In this document: in pieces, positions 12,201 to 23,688 of the stretch | Numbering within the stretch: the stretch's first letter is position 1 | Layout: every line of letters begins with the position of its first letter | Source of the DNA: Rhizophagus irregularis | Lineage: Eukaryota; Glomeromycota; Glomeromycetes; Glomerales; Glomeraceae | Reading direction: 5' to 3' | DNA length: 64,000 nucleotides | Assembly: GCF_026210795.1 (NCBI RefSeq) | Contig: NC_089429.1 | Coordinates: 4,588,001-4,652,000 of the forward strand | Notes under the pieces: generated by a model | What the model was told of the DNA's origin: nothing | The model's database searches: none | Seen by the model: only the letters and a program-made list of their open reading frames with translations | Made by a program: the position numbers and the translations under genes

Positions 12201-13875
12201 TTGCTTTTTCATTCCCATTTTCTGCTGCTTTTTGACACCAATAAAAGGCTTTTTCTAAATCCTTTTCTGTTTCTATTCCAATTTCATAATGTATGGATAA
12301 CATATATATTGCATCAGTGCAACCATTTTCTGCTGCTTTTTGAAACCAATAAAAGGCTTTTTTAAAATTCTTTTTTGTTCCTTCTCCATTTTTATAACAC
12401 ATAGCTAAATTATACATTGCATCAGTACAACCATTTGCTGCTGCATTTTGAAACCAATAAAAGGTTTTTTTCAAATTCTTTTTTGTTCCTTCTCCATTTT
12501 TATAACACATAGCTAAATTATACATTGCAAGAGTATAGTTATTTTCTGCTGCTTTTTGATACCAATAAAAGGCTTTTTCTAAATTCTTTTTTATTCCTAA
12601 TCCATCATTATAACATATGGCTAAACTAAATATTGCATCTTCAAAATCATTTTCTGCTGCTTTTTTATACCAATTAAAGGCATTTTTTAAATTCTTTTTT
12701 GTTCCTTCTCCATTTTTATAACACACAGCTAAATTATGCATTGCATCAATTTGCCCATTTTCTGCTGCTTTTTGATACCAATAAAAGGCTTTTTCTAAAT
12801 CCTTTTCTGTTCCTTTTCCAGAATAATACTTATTGGCTAAATTAAACATTGCACCTATATAATCTTTCTCTGCTGCTTTTTTATACCAATAAAAGGCTTT
12901 TTCTAAATTCATTTCTATTCCTTCTCCATTTTCGTAATGCGCGGCTAAACTATTCATTGCATCTTCATAATCATTTTCTGCTGCTTTTTGATACCAATGA
13001 AAGGCTTTTCCTAAATCCTTTTCTGTTCCTTCTCCAAAATAATGCTTATTGGCTAAATTAAACATTGCACAAGTATGATTGTTTTCTGCTGCCTTTTGGT
13101 ACCAATAAATGGCTTTTTCTAAATCCTTTTTTGTTCCTTCTCCATCTTTATAATACATGGCTAAAATATTCATTGCATCTTCATCACCTTTTTCTGCTGC
13201 TTTTTGACACCAATGAAAGGCTTTTTTTAAATCCTTTTCTGTTCCTACTCCATCATGATAACATATGGCTAAATTAAGCATTGCATCAATAGAATCTTTC
13301 TCTGCTGCTTTTTGATACCAATGGAAGGCTTTTTCTAAATTCTCTTCTGTTCCTACTCCATTTTCATAATGCAAGGCTAAACTATTCATTGCTCCTTCAT
13401 CACCTTTTTCTGCTGCTTTTTGACACCAATGAAAGGCTTTTTCTAAATTCTTTTCTATTCCTTCTCCTTTTCCGTAACATATAGCTAAATTATTCATTGC
13501 TGCTTCATAACCATTTTCTGCTGCTTTTTGATACCAATGAAAGGCTTTTTCTAAATCTTTTTCTGTCCCTACTCCATTTTTATAACATTTGGCTAAATTA
13601 GTCATTGCTTTAATATGATCTTTCTCTGCTGCTTTTTGATACCAATGAAAGGCTTTTTCTAAATTCTTTTCTATTCCTTCTCCATCTTTATAACATATGG
13701 CTAAATTAAACATTCCTATTTCATCATTATTTTCTGCTAATTTTTCTAAAGAATTAATACATTCTTCACACCATAATTCTTTAGTAAAAGGTTTATTGCA
13801 ATATGAACAATTTTTTGTTCCTTTTGTATTGATATCTTTATCTGAGATATTTGGTTTACTAAGTTCGGTTTCCAT
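9227..13875 (-). CDS. Sel1-repeat protein kinase, 1521 aa, two exons
   Basis: Exon 1 runs 13875-10198 and exon 2 runs 10114-9227. The intron (10115-10197, 83 nt) starts gtatag and ends ttgtatag, and the join is in frame. Residues 1-45 hold a CxxC..WCxxC zinc-ribbon-like motif. About 29 Sel1 repeats of 36 aa follow (consensus EKAFHWYQKAAE..AMxNLAICYxxGEGxEKNL). A second CNEC..WCQKC motif lies near 1105-1122. A protein kinase domain starts near 1156: Gly-loop GGFSEIHKA, VAIK-type lysine in VVLKVL, catalytic HGDFHDGN (D1306, N1311), DLG at 1325-1327, APE at 1352-1354 and a C-lobe DIYSF. All key catalytic residues are present, so the kinase is probably active. Sel1 repeats normally form protein-binding solenoids, so a signalling scaffold-kinase is the likely role; the substrate is unknown. 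The intron splits the kinase N-lobe. This family is strongly expanded in Glomeromycotina. Confidence 0.9.
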
Positions 13876-13980
13876 TGGTTATTTTAGAAATTTATTTTAT
13901 TGGAAAAAAAAATTTTTTATTAATTTTTTTTTAGGCGAACTTTTTATAAGTAATATTTTTTTTTTTGTAACATTAAAAGG

Positions 13981-14440
13981 GAATATTCTAACCAAATAAA
14001 GGTTAATATTTTTCGGGTCACATTTTCCGTTGCATTGAACTGCATTAGGTGAAGTTACTAATGATAGGAAATTCTCGTATCAATAAATAAATTACCATAT
14101 TAATAAATGAAAAAAAAAATGTCAATGTATTAAGTATACTTTAAAACGAATATTCTAACCAATAAAGACTAAAATATTTTCGGTCACATTTTTCCGATGC
14201 ATTAGTGAAGTTTCTAATGATAGGAAATTCCGTATCAATAAATAAATGGTCCATTATTACCCATAATAGGTGTAAGATTAAAATACAAAAATTACGATAA
14301 AAAATTATAGGTAGTGCTTTTTTTAAAAAAAGAATATTCTAACCAATAAAGATTAAAATTTTTCGGGTTACATTTTCCCGATGATAGGAAATTCCCGTAT
14401 CAATAATAAATGGTCCATTATTACTATAACAGTGTGGTAG
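13981..14440. repeat. Three diverged tandem copies upstream of the Sel1-kinase
   Basis: The block 'gaatattctaacca(a)ataaag..' with a following 'attttcc', 'tgataggaaattc' and 'tatcaataa' recurs from 13981, 14148 and 14332. The spacing is 167 and 184 bp. It lies directly upstream of the Sel1-kinase start codon (13875), so it may overlap that promoter. Confidence 0.75.
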
Positions 14441-14929
14441 TGTATGATCCAGCAAAATTTTGGAAATCGGTAGAAGTTGATCATCGGAAATGACTTGATC
14501 ATTTGACCATTTTTCGAATTAGGGTTAAATGATTTCATTCCGTAAATAACCCAAATGCTAAATGATTGGATATCATTTTTGCATCCTTTGTCATTTGATC
14601 ATTTGTTATTAAAATACAGAAAGATCATTAGACAATTTAATTACATTATCACGTGATGTACAAAACTAAAGATATGTGTATATAAATCATAATCACCGCA
14701 CCAAATTAAGAACGGCTAGGGAGTTCAGCTCAATCAAGGTGGCCACCCCTTGTTCTGAAAAGGCAATCGGGTGTTGGTTATCAATTTTACATAGACTATT
14801 TTCGGCTTTACATATGTAGAGTTTGTATTCTTTACTGTAACCGGGTTCATTTTGTGAATTAAAAATAGAAATAAATTAAAAACTACACCAAATTATTTCT
14901 TTTTTTTTTAGCCTCCCCCTCAGATTTAC
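14441..14929. other. Intergenic with a small GC-richer island at 14709-14800
   Basis: Most of this stretch is unremarkable. Positions 14709-14800 are clearly richer in G and C than their surroundings (motifs ggctagggagttcagctc, aaggtggccacccc, aggcaatcgggtg). The island lies immediately downstream, in minus-strand sense, of the exon-like array at 14930-15434. On that strand it is preceded by a pyrimidine-rich 'ccttttcag', so it could be a terminal exon of the same transcript. Function unknown. Confidence 0.35.
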
Positions 14930-15434
14930 CTTCCAAATGCACATGAAGAAAGGGCCCAAAAGGTTCTTCCTACAAAAAGAAACAAAAAAGAACGTTAATA
15001 AAATTAAATAACAAAATATTAAAGAAAAAAGCCCTCCTCAAATTTACCTTCAGATGCTCATTAAGAAGGGTCGCAGATCATCCGACAAAAAAGAAACAAA
15101 AGAAATTTAGTTGTAACCTCCTTAAACAAAACTACTAAGGAATACCTTCAAACGTTGTTCTGAAAGGTCCAATAGTCCAAAAAGTTAATTTTTACTACAC
15201 AAAGAAATAAAAAAAGTACGTTAACAACGTTCTTAAATCAAATTACTAAAGAAAACACACTCCTCTATTGAATTTACTTTTAACGTCCTGTTTCGGAAGG
15301 TTTAAATATTCAAATTTATTTCTACAAAAAAAAATCGAAAAGAACATATTAAATAATGATAAATAAATAAAATAAATAAATAAATAATAGTCTTACCTTT
15401 TCCCGCAAGAACCGAAAATCTATCGTATATGATT
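14930..15434 (-). repeat. Tandem array of five exon-like units with splice-site-like borders
   Basis: Read on the minus strand, five 35-49 nt segments (15434-15397, 15321-15278, 15194-15146, 15082-15048, 14969-14930) are separated by about 60-85 nt. Most are preceded by a T-rich tract ending in tag (one has degraded to tcg). Most are followed by aag|gtaa or an equivalent donor-like sequence. The segments resemble each other (..gacccttctt.., ..gcatctgaag, ..ggacctttcag..). None is a clear coding unit and their lengths are not multiples of three. They look like a duplicated intron-plus-microexon unit, possibly of a non-coding transcript. A related array sits at 39165-39401. Confidence 0.55.
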
Positions 15435-16088
15435 CTAGTAGTATAGTAAGAAGGATACATTTGCAAATCTGCACCACTTATTTTGAATGTTACACCATTC
15501 TGGACGTTACACTCATTACGAACATTACACCACTTATGACTAGTTGTAAAATTACGGCAATAACTTACAACTTTATCGACATACGGTTATAACCTTCACT
15601 TATTGCAACTATTACCATTTACCTAATCAACAGTACATAAATTTTTAATTAATATTTGCAAATTTATTGAAATACAATAAAAAAAAATATGTTTCATTTA
15701 ACAAATTTTTCTTTCAGTATGAAATTTCAAAAAAATAATAAAATATTTAACTGAACCGTTCATACTGTACTGTATCTTAAACATTTATTATAAAAATTGT
15801 TATCATGCTAAAAGTTTTTTAAAAAAAAGATTGGAAAAAGAAAAGTTTGCATTTATCTTTACAACAATACTAAATTCATATTTAGGGATTGAATATAATA
15901 GATTTAAAAAACTTAACTAAAGATTAGTCTTCAATTATGTTAAATTTATCGACCTTCATGTTATATAGAATTTTATTTATTGAAAATGTTAAATACTACA
16001 TGGCTGTCACTAATTAAAAAACAATATAAAATAATAACTTGCCAAAATTTTCGCGTAAAAACTTAAGCGAGACTATTAATCCATTTAT
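15435..16088. other. Intergenic, nothing identified
   Basis: AT-rich sequence between the exon-like array and the 3' end of the Crinkler-like gene. No feature can be supported. Confidence 0.4.
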
Positions 16089-18418
16089 TTAGTGTGTATG
16101 ACCACAAGAGTTGCATTCCTTTCTGTTAAATATACCTGGTCGAAATGTAATACAACCACAGCTACAAACACGTGGATTCCAACGTGATGCGGAAGTTGCT
16201 GAACCTTGAGGTATAAATGAAGAACTTGATGCTTTTTGAGGTATATTTGGAGGCATACTTTGAAGTGTAGATGTATGAGAACTTGGTGCTTTTTGAGGTA
16301 TATTTGAAAATATACTTTGAGGTTTAGATATATGAGAACTTATTGAAGAACTTGATGCTTTTTGAGGTATATTTGGAAGCATACTTTGAAGTGTAGATGT
16401 ATGAGAACTTGATGCTTTTTGATGTATGGGTATATTAATACTTTGAGATGATTTTGATGCAGAAGTTATTGGGCTTTGAGGTGAACTTTTTGCTGAATTA
16501 TCTAGAAGCTCTTTTAACTCATTAAGCCAGGTAAGATCATGATCTTTTTGGAGTAAGGCATAAGGTTTCACTCCATAAGGCCATGATATTGTTGGATTCA
16601 TTGACAGTGGATACCTATCTTGATTGTGAACTCCGCACCAATCGAAGTCAATAAGTTTTGCTCGCTGACATCCATCTATTTCATCAACCAGAATGTTTGG
16701 TGTTCGAAGATCCGCAAACACTAAGTTCTTGTCATGTAGCAGTTTAATAGATTCCTTCACATCAGCATAAATATTATTTTTAGTTTTGATCTCGCCTCTA
16801 TTGAATTTCCGTGCAAGTGAAATACCATCAATATATTCCATGATAATCATTTTATATCCCCCCAATCTCTTGGCTTCTTCTTCATCACTGTAATACAACA
16901 GTTCCGGAGCATAATTTTTTTTCGCACAAATAATGTGTGCTTTAGCATTGTATTTAAGCGCAAATTTCACAACAATCATTTTGTTATTATCGTCTCTCAT
17001 AGCCTTCCAGATAGGTCTTGAATGGTCATCCAATATTTCGCATATGTAGGTAAAAGAAAAAGCATTCTTCCCGAATCCAGCCTGTTGAATATAAGGGAAA
17101 ACCCGCCGGTCTGATGGTAATGATGATAATTCCACCTTCTGGTAAAAAGAGGTAAGGTGGTCAAAAGCAATATCTAGTGCCTGAAAAAGGCGAGCAATTC
17201 GCATCACTTGTACATCATTTCGTAGATTGACTGTAAATGGAATGGTATCTGTTAGTGGCTGGACTACTACCCTATTAAGAAAGACAGCTCCAAGAACACA
17301 AAACCATGGGCCAGCTACGGTGATAATTAAGGATGGAACGCAACAGCTATTTCGAATTTCTTGAGCCTGAATAGAAGATATCAATTGCCATATGAACATA
17401 ATAATAATAAGTTTTGTACCAATTGAGGAATTAAAATTAAAACATACACGATGCTGAGACCAGTGGTCTCTATAATAAATTGCCCCTTGAATGCTGGGAT
17501 CACATCCACCTGATCCAACCTCGTTCTTTCCTTCGATGAACGCGATGTAAGCGGTGAGTTTGTTTTTTATTTTACACATAAATACTCCATCACAGCTGTG
17601 GCCTATCCCTGACTTATCCTGGTATTCTATCAAGTCTATGGTCCATTTTTTCGAAAGGATATCTCTTATTTTTTCCAAACGTTCATCTTCGGTATCATAA
17701 AATTCTGCTGCTGCAAATATGAAATCTGTGATCCAGTTAAAAATGTCAGGAGATATTTCCAAATTCACATCCTCAAAATTTTCGAGAAATTCACTAAAAG
17801 CCCTATGGTAAAGGGTGATAGGAGGACCAATGAGATCAAGCGGTCGACCATTAAGGATTGGATTTTTCTTTTGATCTACGGAGAAACGATTTGGCTTGGC
17901 ACTAGTAGAGGGTGGTTCTGCCTCAAGGCTATTTTTAACAGTATCCATATATTCTGTGATAAAGAAAAAAGAAATTAGTCACAGATTTCAACTTATATAC
18001 CTTGAAAAGGATGAAAGGAGAACCTTTTTTTCGCTTTAATTTTCTACTTTCATCTATCAGTAGCTGAAGATCTTCCAGCTCCTCAATTATTCCCTCTACC
18101 CCTTCTGCTGTAATGTGAATGTGTTTTTGGGCGGGTTTGACGATAAGAAGCAGGAAAAAAGCACAAGAATAAGTAAGTATTCGGAATTTTGGTGAATACG
18201 ACAGCGCACACAACACAATGATGAAACATACTAGGCGTGGATAATAATGATAAAGACTTCAAGTAAACCCGCCTATCACCATCCGTTGTAAAGTTAGGAA
18301 GAAAAGATACGATTTTTTGTACGTTATGAGTGAAGTATTGGACTAAACTGATTTGTTCTTTTGGAGTGAAACCAAGACGATTAATTTCTGTTGTAAGAGT
18401 ATGCAGTGCCTCATCCAT
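16089..18418 (-). CDS. Crinkler-type protein: PD-(D/E)XK nuclease-like plus kinase-like domain
   Basis: The main exon is 16089 to about 17952. With numbering from the internal Met at 17948, a nuclease-like core shows D120, the E139-G-K141 signature and Q154. A kinase-like domain follows with K328 (VVKFAL), FADLRTPN (D413, N418) and LIDFD (D434). Residues 485-590 are a Ser/Pro/Gln linker with an imperfect 'NIPQKASSS' repeat, and the end carries CxC..CxxCxH Cys/His pairs. Upstream frames extend the protein: 18418 starts MDEALHTLTTEINRLGFTPK, and a helical segment AEGVEGIIEELEDLQLL lies near 18110-18060. This suggests two short 5' exons; the exact donors (gtgata or gtttac; gttctc or gtagaa) are uncertain. 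Nuclease-kinase fusions are known among Crinkler effectors of fungi and oomycetes (established family knowledge). No secretion signal is evident. A MITE lies about 220 bp upstream. Confidence 0.7.
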
Positions 18419-18637
18419 TTTAGTATTACTAATTGCTTAATCCGAGAAAAAATTTTTTTTTTGGGGATCAATGGATGTGAGAAATCGATCGTCGCACAGA
18501 TTGATTTTGACATTTTGATTGATAAGTTACACAATTGCTTTACTGAAACCCTAAAATTTCAAACATCTTAACGACCCCATTACTACTACTATGATTCCAT
18601 TGAAATGCATGAAATTTTTTGGAGTGCTACGAACAGT

Positions 18638-18855
18638 ACGAAAAGGTGTAGAGTAGTGCCCCCGTGGTGAGTAGAGTATAACGAGGATGTGACATTATAC
18701 TCAAGTGATAAATAAACATCTCGGCCAAAGCTCGGCCCAGCGGTTTGGCCGGGTGACTATTCATCACTTTCGTATGTTTCGCACCTTTATGTTACACTCT
18801 GCCAAATGTCACCATACTCTACTCACCACGGGGGCCCTACTCTACACCTTTTCGT
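18638..18855. mobile_element. MITE with 42-bp terminal inverted repeats
   Basis: The left arm starts acgaaaaggtgtagagtag near 18639. The right arm is its reverse complement ending near 18854, with one mismatch over about 42 bp. The interior (about 130 bp) is non-coding. I cannot identify a convincing target duplication, so the superfamily is unknown. It lies between the divergent starts of the Crinkler-like gene and a BTB-SPRY pseudogene. Confidence 0.8.
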
Positions 18856-18985
18856 CTTACCGAATTTTTTGCTAATACTTTTTTACCAAATACTATCCTA
18901 AATTTGTAAAAAACCGGCATCATATTTATTATTTATATACTCATTGAACTACAAAAAAAAAAAAAAAAAAAAAAAAAATGTTAAA

Positions 18986-20397
18986 ATGACGAGAGGATAT
19001 TCGTTAGAAAAAGATTTAAGATTATTAATAAATAATCCAAAGTACAGTGACAGAAATTTTATGTAAAGATGAAAAGAAATTTTATGGTTGTAGAGTAATT
19101 TTAGCAGCAAGATCAGAAGTATTTGATAGATTACTTTATAATGGGATGAAAGAAAGTTATGAAAATAAAATTTCTTTTCCAAAGATTAATTCCGTTGGAA
19201 TGGAAATTGTATTAGAATATACTTATACGGGATCAATTAAAGAAGAATCTTTATCAAAAGATAATATAATTGAGGCATTTTATGCTGCGGAATATCTTCA
19301 ATTACTAGGCCTTCAGGATTTTATTATGAAAGTTTTCAAAAATATATTAGAAAAAAATCAAACAGAAAATTATTCACCAGAATTATTATCTAAATTTGCA
19401 AGTAAAATGCCATTAACAGAGAATAATATACTTTTAAATTTGTCGGTTGAAGCGGTAGCTACTATTCCATTAAATACCGTTGAATTTGGTCGATTATCTA
19501 TTGCAGGACTTCAATATCTTTTAGTTTGTACATATGAAAAAGAAAGACCTTTTGCGACCCCAGAATACGAAGTTTTCCGATATAGTGCTATTCTTGCTGC
19601 AAAGCAAGTTTCTAATGATGCATATAAAACTCTTATTGAACGGTCAATCTTAGAAAAAATAGAACAAATAGAAAACTCTGTACAATTAGAAAATAAAAAT
19701 AAATTTATTACCGGTCAACAAAAAGTTGCTAAAGAATTGGAACCTTTAGTTGAATTTATTGATTTCAAACGAATTCATGGTCAAGCATTAGTTGATATCA
19801 TCGAACCATTAGAAATTGTCCCAGCTAAAATAATTGTAAATGTTTATCGACATAATACAATATCCAATAATTCCAATAGAACTTATTTTCGAGGAATACC
19901 CATAACAAATTGTACCAATTATGTTTGGGATGAGTCAGCATGTGGATCAAAACTTATAATTGAGGATAATGGAAAAACTGTACATGCACAAATGGTCTTA
20001 GTTCACACTAAAGTGTTAGAGCTAAAATGATATTAGAAAATAATGGTATTTATGAATGGGATGTTATTATTGAGAAAGTTTGTTCATGGTCTTGGGTTGG
20101 AGTAGCATCAGAAAATTTAAATTATGAAGATTTTGCAGGACTAGATGGGTATTAGGTTTCAATGGTTATTGTTACAATTCTGGAAATCGTATAAACAATC
20201 ACTGTCCATCATTCGGAGATGGTGTAATGATAACTATTCACTTAGATATGAACAGAAAAACTTGCGCTTTTACAGTTAATGGAACAAAGTATCAAGAGGT
20301 ACCAACATGGAATAATTTACCATCAAGACTTTATCCAGTAGCATCATTAACCTACCCTGGTCGATATCGAATTCAACCTCATAAAAAAAATATTTAA
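18986..20397 (+). pseudogene. BTB-SPRY pseudogene, copy 1
   Basis: The start (MTRGYSLEKDLRLLINNPKY) and the end (..RIQPHKKNI) match the intact family members. Two bases are missing near 19050, where the intact genes read agtgatatagaa; this ends the first frame after about 25 codons. A second shift lies near 19990, in the segment after VHA, and a deletion of about a dozen bases near 20140 removes part of the SPRY loop (GDQPxGW). The central frame 19047-20030 is still open for 327 codons. BTB, middle and SPRY regions are otherwise well preserved, so inactivation is recent. The start codon is preceded by a pure A-run of about 27. Confidence 0.9.
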
Positions 20398-20529
20398 TTG
20401 CGGAGATTTTAAAATAAATAAATTTTGCTCATTATTTTTATAACTATAAAATTTAGTAAAACAAGATTTAATTCATGACAAGAAAAAAAATATACTTAGG
20501 TCGTTTAGTTATTTTATCGTTTGAGTCAT

Positions 20530-20775
20530 TTAAAATATAATGCTGTATAGATTTATATTATCACATGACAAATTTTAACTTCAAAACTGTATAAATAAAT
20601 TTTGGCCAGAATTAAGATCATAGCTTAGTTGCTTTGTCATCATTTATGACCCAAATTGACATGTGACTAATGACCATGTCTTTTCAAGTCAATTAAATGC
20701 CTAGAATGTTTTAATAGCTTTATTGAGTTTGACTGTTAATAAACTGATTATTATTCAAAACAAATGTTTTTTGAT
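20530..20775 (+). repeat. Shared 3' flank of the BTB-SPRY family
   Basis: A block running from the taa/ggccagaatt motif, through catgtgactaatgacc and cttttcaagtc, to gttaataaactgattatta recurs downstream of the family members. Other copies are at about 45240-45500, 47540-47795 and 49540-49775, with remnants at 28140-28225 and 32332-32415. It shows that duplication units extended beyond the coding region. Confidence 0.75.
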
Positions 20776-21340
20776 GTATAGTATAGAGTTTGGAAATCAT
20801 TTCTCAGTAATTTTACAAAAAAAATATTTTTTAACATTTTAGTGATGCAACGCCCTTAACTAAAATACTATTGTAAAATTCGAAAATTTTTATTTTGCAC
20901 TAAATAAAAACCCTGAAATTTTATTAGCTAAAGTAATTATTATATAAAAAGTCAAAATTTGTTATCATTACAATAAAAATATATGTATAAATATGCAGTA
21001 GACATTTTTGGCCCGCATTATAGAATTATATTTAATTATGGCCAAAGGATGATACAGGCCCCTGAACTCGAAATTATCAATTAATAAAAAATTTTTTTTA
21101 ATTAATTAAACATTAGCCACAATTAAACTTGATTAGATAATGTTTGATTAAATTCTCAATTGTCTAATTGTCCAATATCCAATTATTAATGATCAAAAAA
21201 CCATTACAATAATTTTTTCAATTTTTTTTGTTAATTCTGAGATTTTTTTCGTTGTGGCGTAGTTATAGAAACAGCAAGATTATATTACTAGATTATATTT
21301 GCTGCGCCAAAATATAAAAAAATTCGATTTATTGGGACTC
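20776..21340. other. Intergenic, nothing identified
   Basis: AT-rich sequence between the duplicated flank and the next MITE; no supported feature. Confidence 0.4.
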
Positions 21341-21475
21341 AAAAGGTTTGTGCTAAATTTGTGCCAAACGGGCTAATCATACGATATTTGTTTGAATTTT
21401 ATATTATTTTTAGTACAAATTTGAATAAATGTTGCATGACTAGCCCGTTTGGCACAAATTTAGCACAAACCTTTT
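21341..21475. mobile_element. Near-palindromic MITE
   Basis: The left arm begins aaaaggtttgtgctaaattt. The right arm is its reverse complement, with about 40 bp nearly perfect and weaker pairing across almost the whole 135 bp, so a single strand would fold into one long hairpin. No coding content and no clear target duplication. Confidence 0.8.
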
Positions 21476-21673
21476 TTATAGGGCGATTTTTAGATTCGAT
21501 TAATCAATTATATTAGATATGATTCAATTTTCGATTAAATCAATTTTAGTCGAATCGATTCCAATCACTGGTTCCATTTTCGAAAACGGATTTAAAATGG
21601 GTTCAAAACCCGATTGAAATTGAATAACTGATTTGCGTATATTTGATAATTCTGGCCAGAATTAAATGTGACC

Positions 21674-22246
21674 TATTACCGATCATCAAAAAGTTGGGAA
21701 CCTTTAGTTGAATTTATTGATTTCTGATCAAGCCACTAGAAATTGTCCCAGATAAAATAATTTTAAATATTTATTTACATAATACAAATCAAATAATTTC
21801 AATTTAAATGATACTCGGGGAACAACTAATGAATCTGATTATGTTTGGGGTGAGCCAACATGTGTTATAATTGAAACGTTGTACACGCAACATCAAGTGA
21901 AGCATGGCAAAATGTTAGAGCTAAATTGTTATTAGATAAAGGCATTTTTGAATGGGACGCTATTATTGAAAAAGCTTGCTGTTAGTCTTGGGTTGTGAGT
22001 ACTATGTGCGCCAGAAAATTTTAATTTCGAGGATTTTGCAGGAAAACAACTTACTGGATGGGTAGATTATTGAAAATGGCCAAAGTTGCAGTTCATTTAG
22101 ACATGAATAGAAGAACTTGTGCTTTTACAGTCAATGGTACGTATCCAGAAGTATCAGCGTGGAATAATCTACCATCAAAGCTTTACCCAGTAGCATCATT
22201 AATTTTTCCCGGCCACTTTCAGTTCAAAGAATGCTTGAAATTTTGT
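21674..22246 (+). pseudogene. BTB-SPRY pseudogene, copy 2 (5'-truncated)
   Basis: The match begins at the mid-region (DHQKVAKELEPLVEFIDF equivalent) and runs to the SPRY end. The BTB domain and its promoter are missing. Internal deletions remove the KGQ..DIIEP segment and the variable SPRY loop. A TAG follows the 'EKAC' position near 21980. The last open piece (22058-22279) reads HLDMNRRTCAFTVNG with a one-codon loss at GTKYPEV. This is an older and more decayed copy than that at 18986. Confidence 0.85.
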
Positions 22247-22636
22247 GGAATAAAAATTATTTCCACGCAGTATAAATGAGAACTTGGGTATTTAAAAGCG
22301 TTTAAGATCTATACTAAAATTATTTCAATGGAGAATTATTTGAAGCAATACATATTAAGTTACTGTATTACCGCAACCTGTAGCATTTATTATTTATAAT
22401 TAAAATAAAGAAAGCAAAAAAAAAAAGAAAAATTTGATAGTATTATTTACGATGAAAATTTAATTTCTAAGCTTGTAGAAAATGATAAAACATCTTTATT
22501 TAATACATCCTATTTCGTTTTATACAATAATTTTATTACAAATATGAAATATTCCTGATTTGATAATTACGAATTAGTGTTGTGATGAGATTTTTGTACG
22601 GGTATGAAATTGATGAATGACTGATTTGTTTTATAA
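22247..22636. other. Intergenic, nothing identified
   Basis: AT-rich spacer between pseudogene copy 2 and the SINE; no supported feature. Confidence 0.4.
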
Positions 22637-22820
22637 TTCACCCTTGGCTCATTGGTTAGTCCGTGAGTCCCCTCGTGAAGCCTGAGCATGGTGAGGTCGC
22701 AGGTTCGATTCCACCGATCACAGAAATTAAAAGAATTTTACTGCGGACACTACTACCAATAGTGTGAAGGTACAGGGATTAGTGTAGGCTGGACTGCATC
22801 ATTCAATAATGTAAAAATGA
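22637..22820 (+). mobile_element. tRNA-derived SINE-like element
   Basis: The head contains a good polymerase III A box (tggctcattggttag, from about 22657) and a B box (ggttcgattcc, from about 22713) at tRNA-like spacing. The T-arm has two mismatched pairs and the acceptor ends do not pair, so this is not a functional tRNA. Unrelated sequence of about 90 bp follows the tRNA-like head, as in SINEs. The 3' border and a target duplication are not clear. Confidence 0.6.
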
Positions 22821-23688
22821 TATTTAAATTTAAGGAATGTTAAAATTGTTGTTTGAACAAAATCAATCAATAATGAATTAGTCAACTGCAGAAATCAAAT
22901 GTCATAAACAAAAGAACTAAGAAATCTAATTAAACACAAGAAATCTTTATATATAAAATCTTGAGTCACTTGGCTCGGTCGACATTGATTTAATAGATAT
23001 GGTCATATGGCCTTTGACTATATTTAGGTTGTCCATAATTAAAGATAACAGTTTGACCATTATATCATAGACTATAACATTTAAATTCCTTAAATATTTT
23101 TTCGATAATTCTATATTTCTCCATTTATTTTCTATCTAACATATCAAACAAAAGATATACTTTATTAGGTATATAATAAATATAATAAAGCTATATAATT
23201 ATTTGCTGTCAGTGTGGAAAGTATTTTTTTAGTTTAGGAAATATAATTTTGATATAAATTCAAAAATTTTAAAATATCAGTCAGATGAAATAATATATAC
23301 TAGGTAACAGCAGGAACTATTGGAGCGTCCAAGGCGTTAAATCACATGATCATCATTTAAAATAAAAAAAAAGTATAAAAACTAATACTATCGATTATTT
23401 TTATCACGTATGATGTAAACAAAATCACATAACGTAGATTGGTATTTAAACGCGCGTGCGAACAGACAAGTATCTGGAATGGAGTGTACCTAATCATAAG
23501 TGTCCTACGCTTACGTCCCGGATAATTATTGATACAAAAGACATTCTAAACCGAAAAATTTATTCGTAAGATATAAATTTCTGAATTTTCCATTAATACT
23601 TTTATTCACAGTAATCTTGATTGGTATAATATTAGTTCCCATCATTGCCCAACTTGGATAAAAATAGTTGGTGAGATCGTGAGAAAAA
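22821..23688. other. Intergenic, nothing identified
   Basis: AT-rich sequence; no ORF, repeat or RNA feature could be supported. Confidence 0.4.

Noticed and set aside
12159-13277. Several plus-strand ORFs with repeating LLLLFDTNKRLFLN text
   Set aside because: They are antisense shadows of the Sel1 repeats.
22637-22735. A functional tRNA gene
   Set aside because: The acceptor ends do not pair and the T-arm has mismatches, so it is treated as a SINE head.
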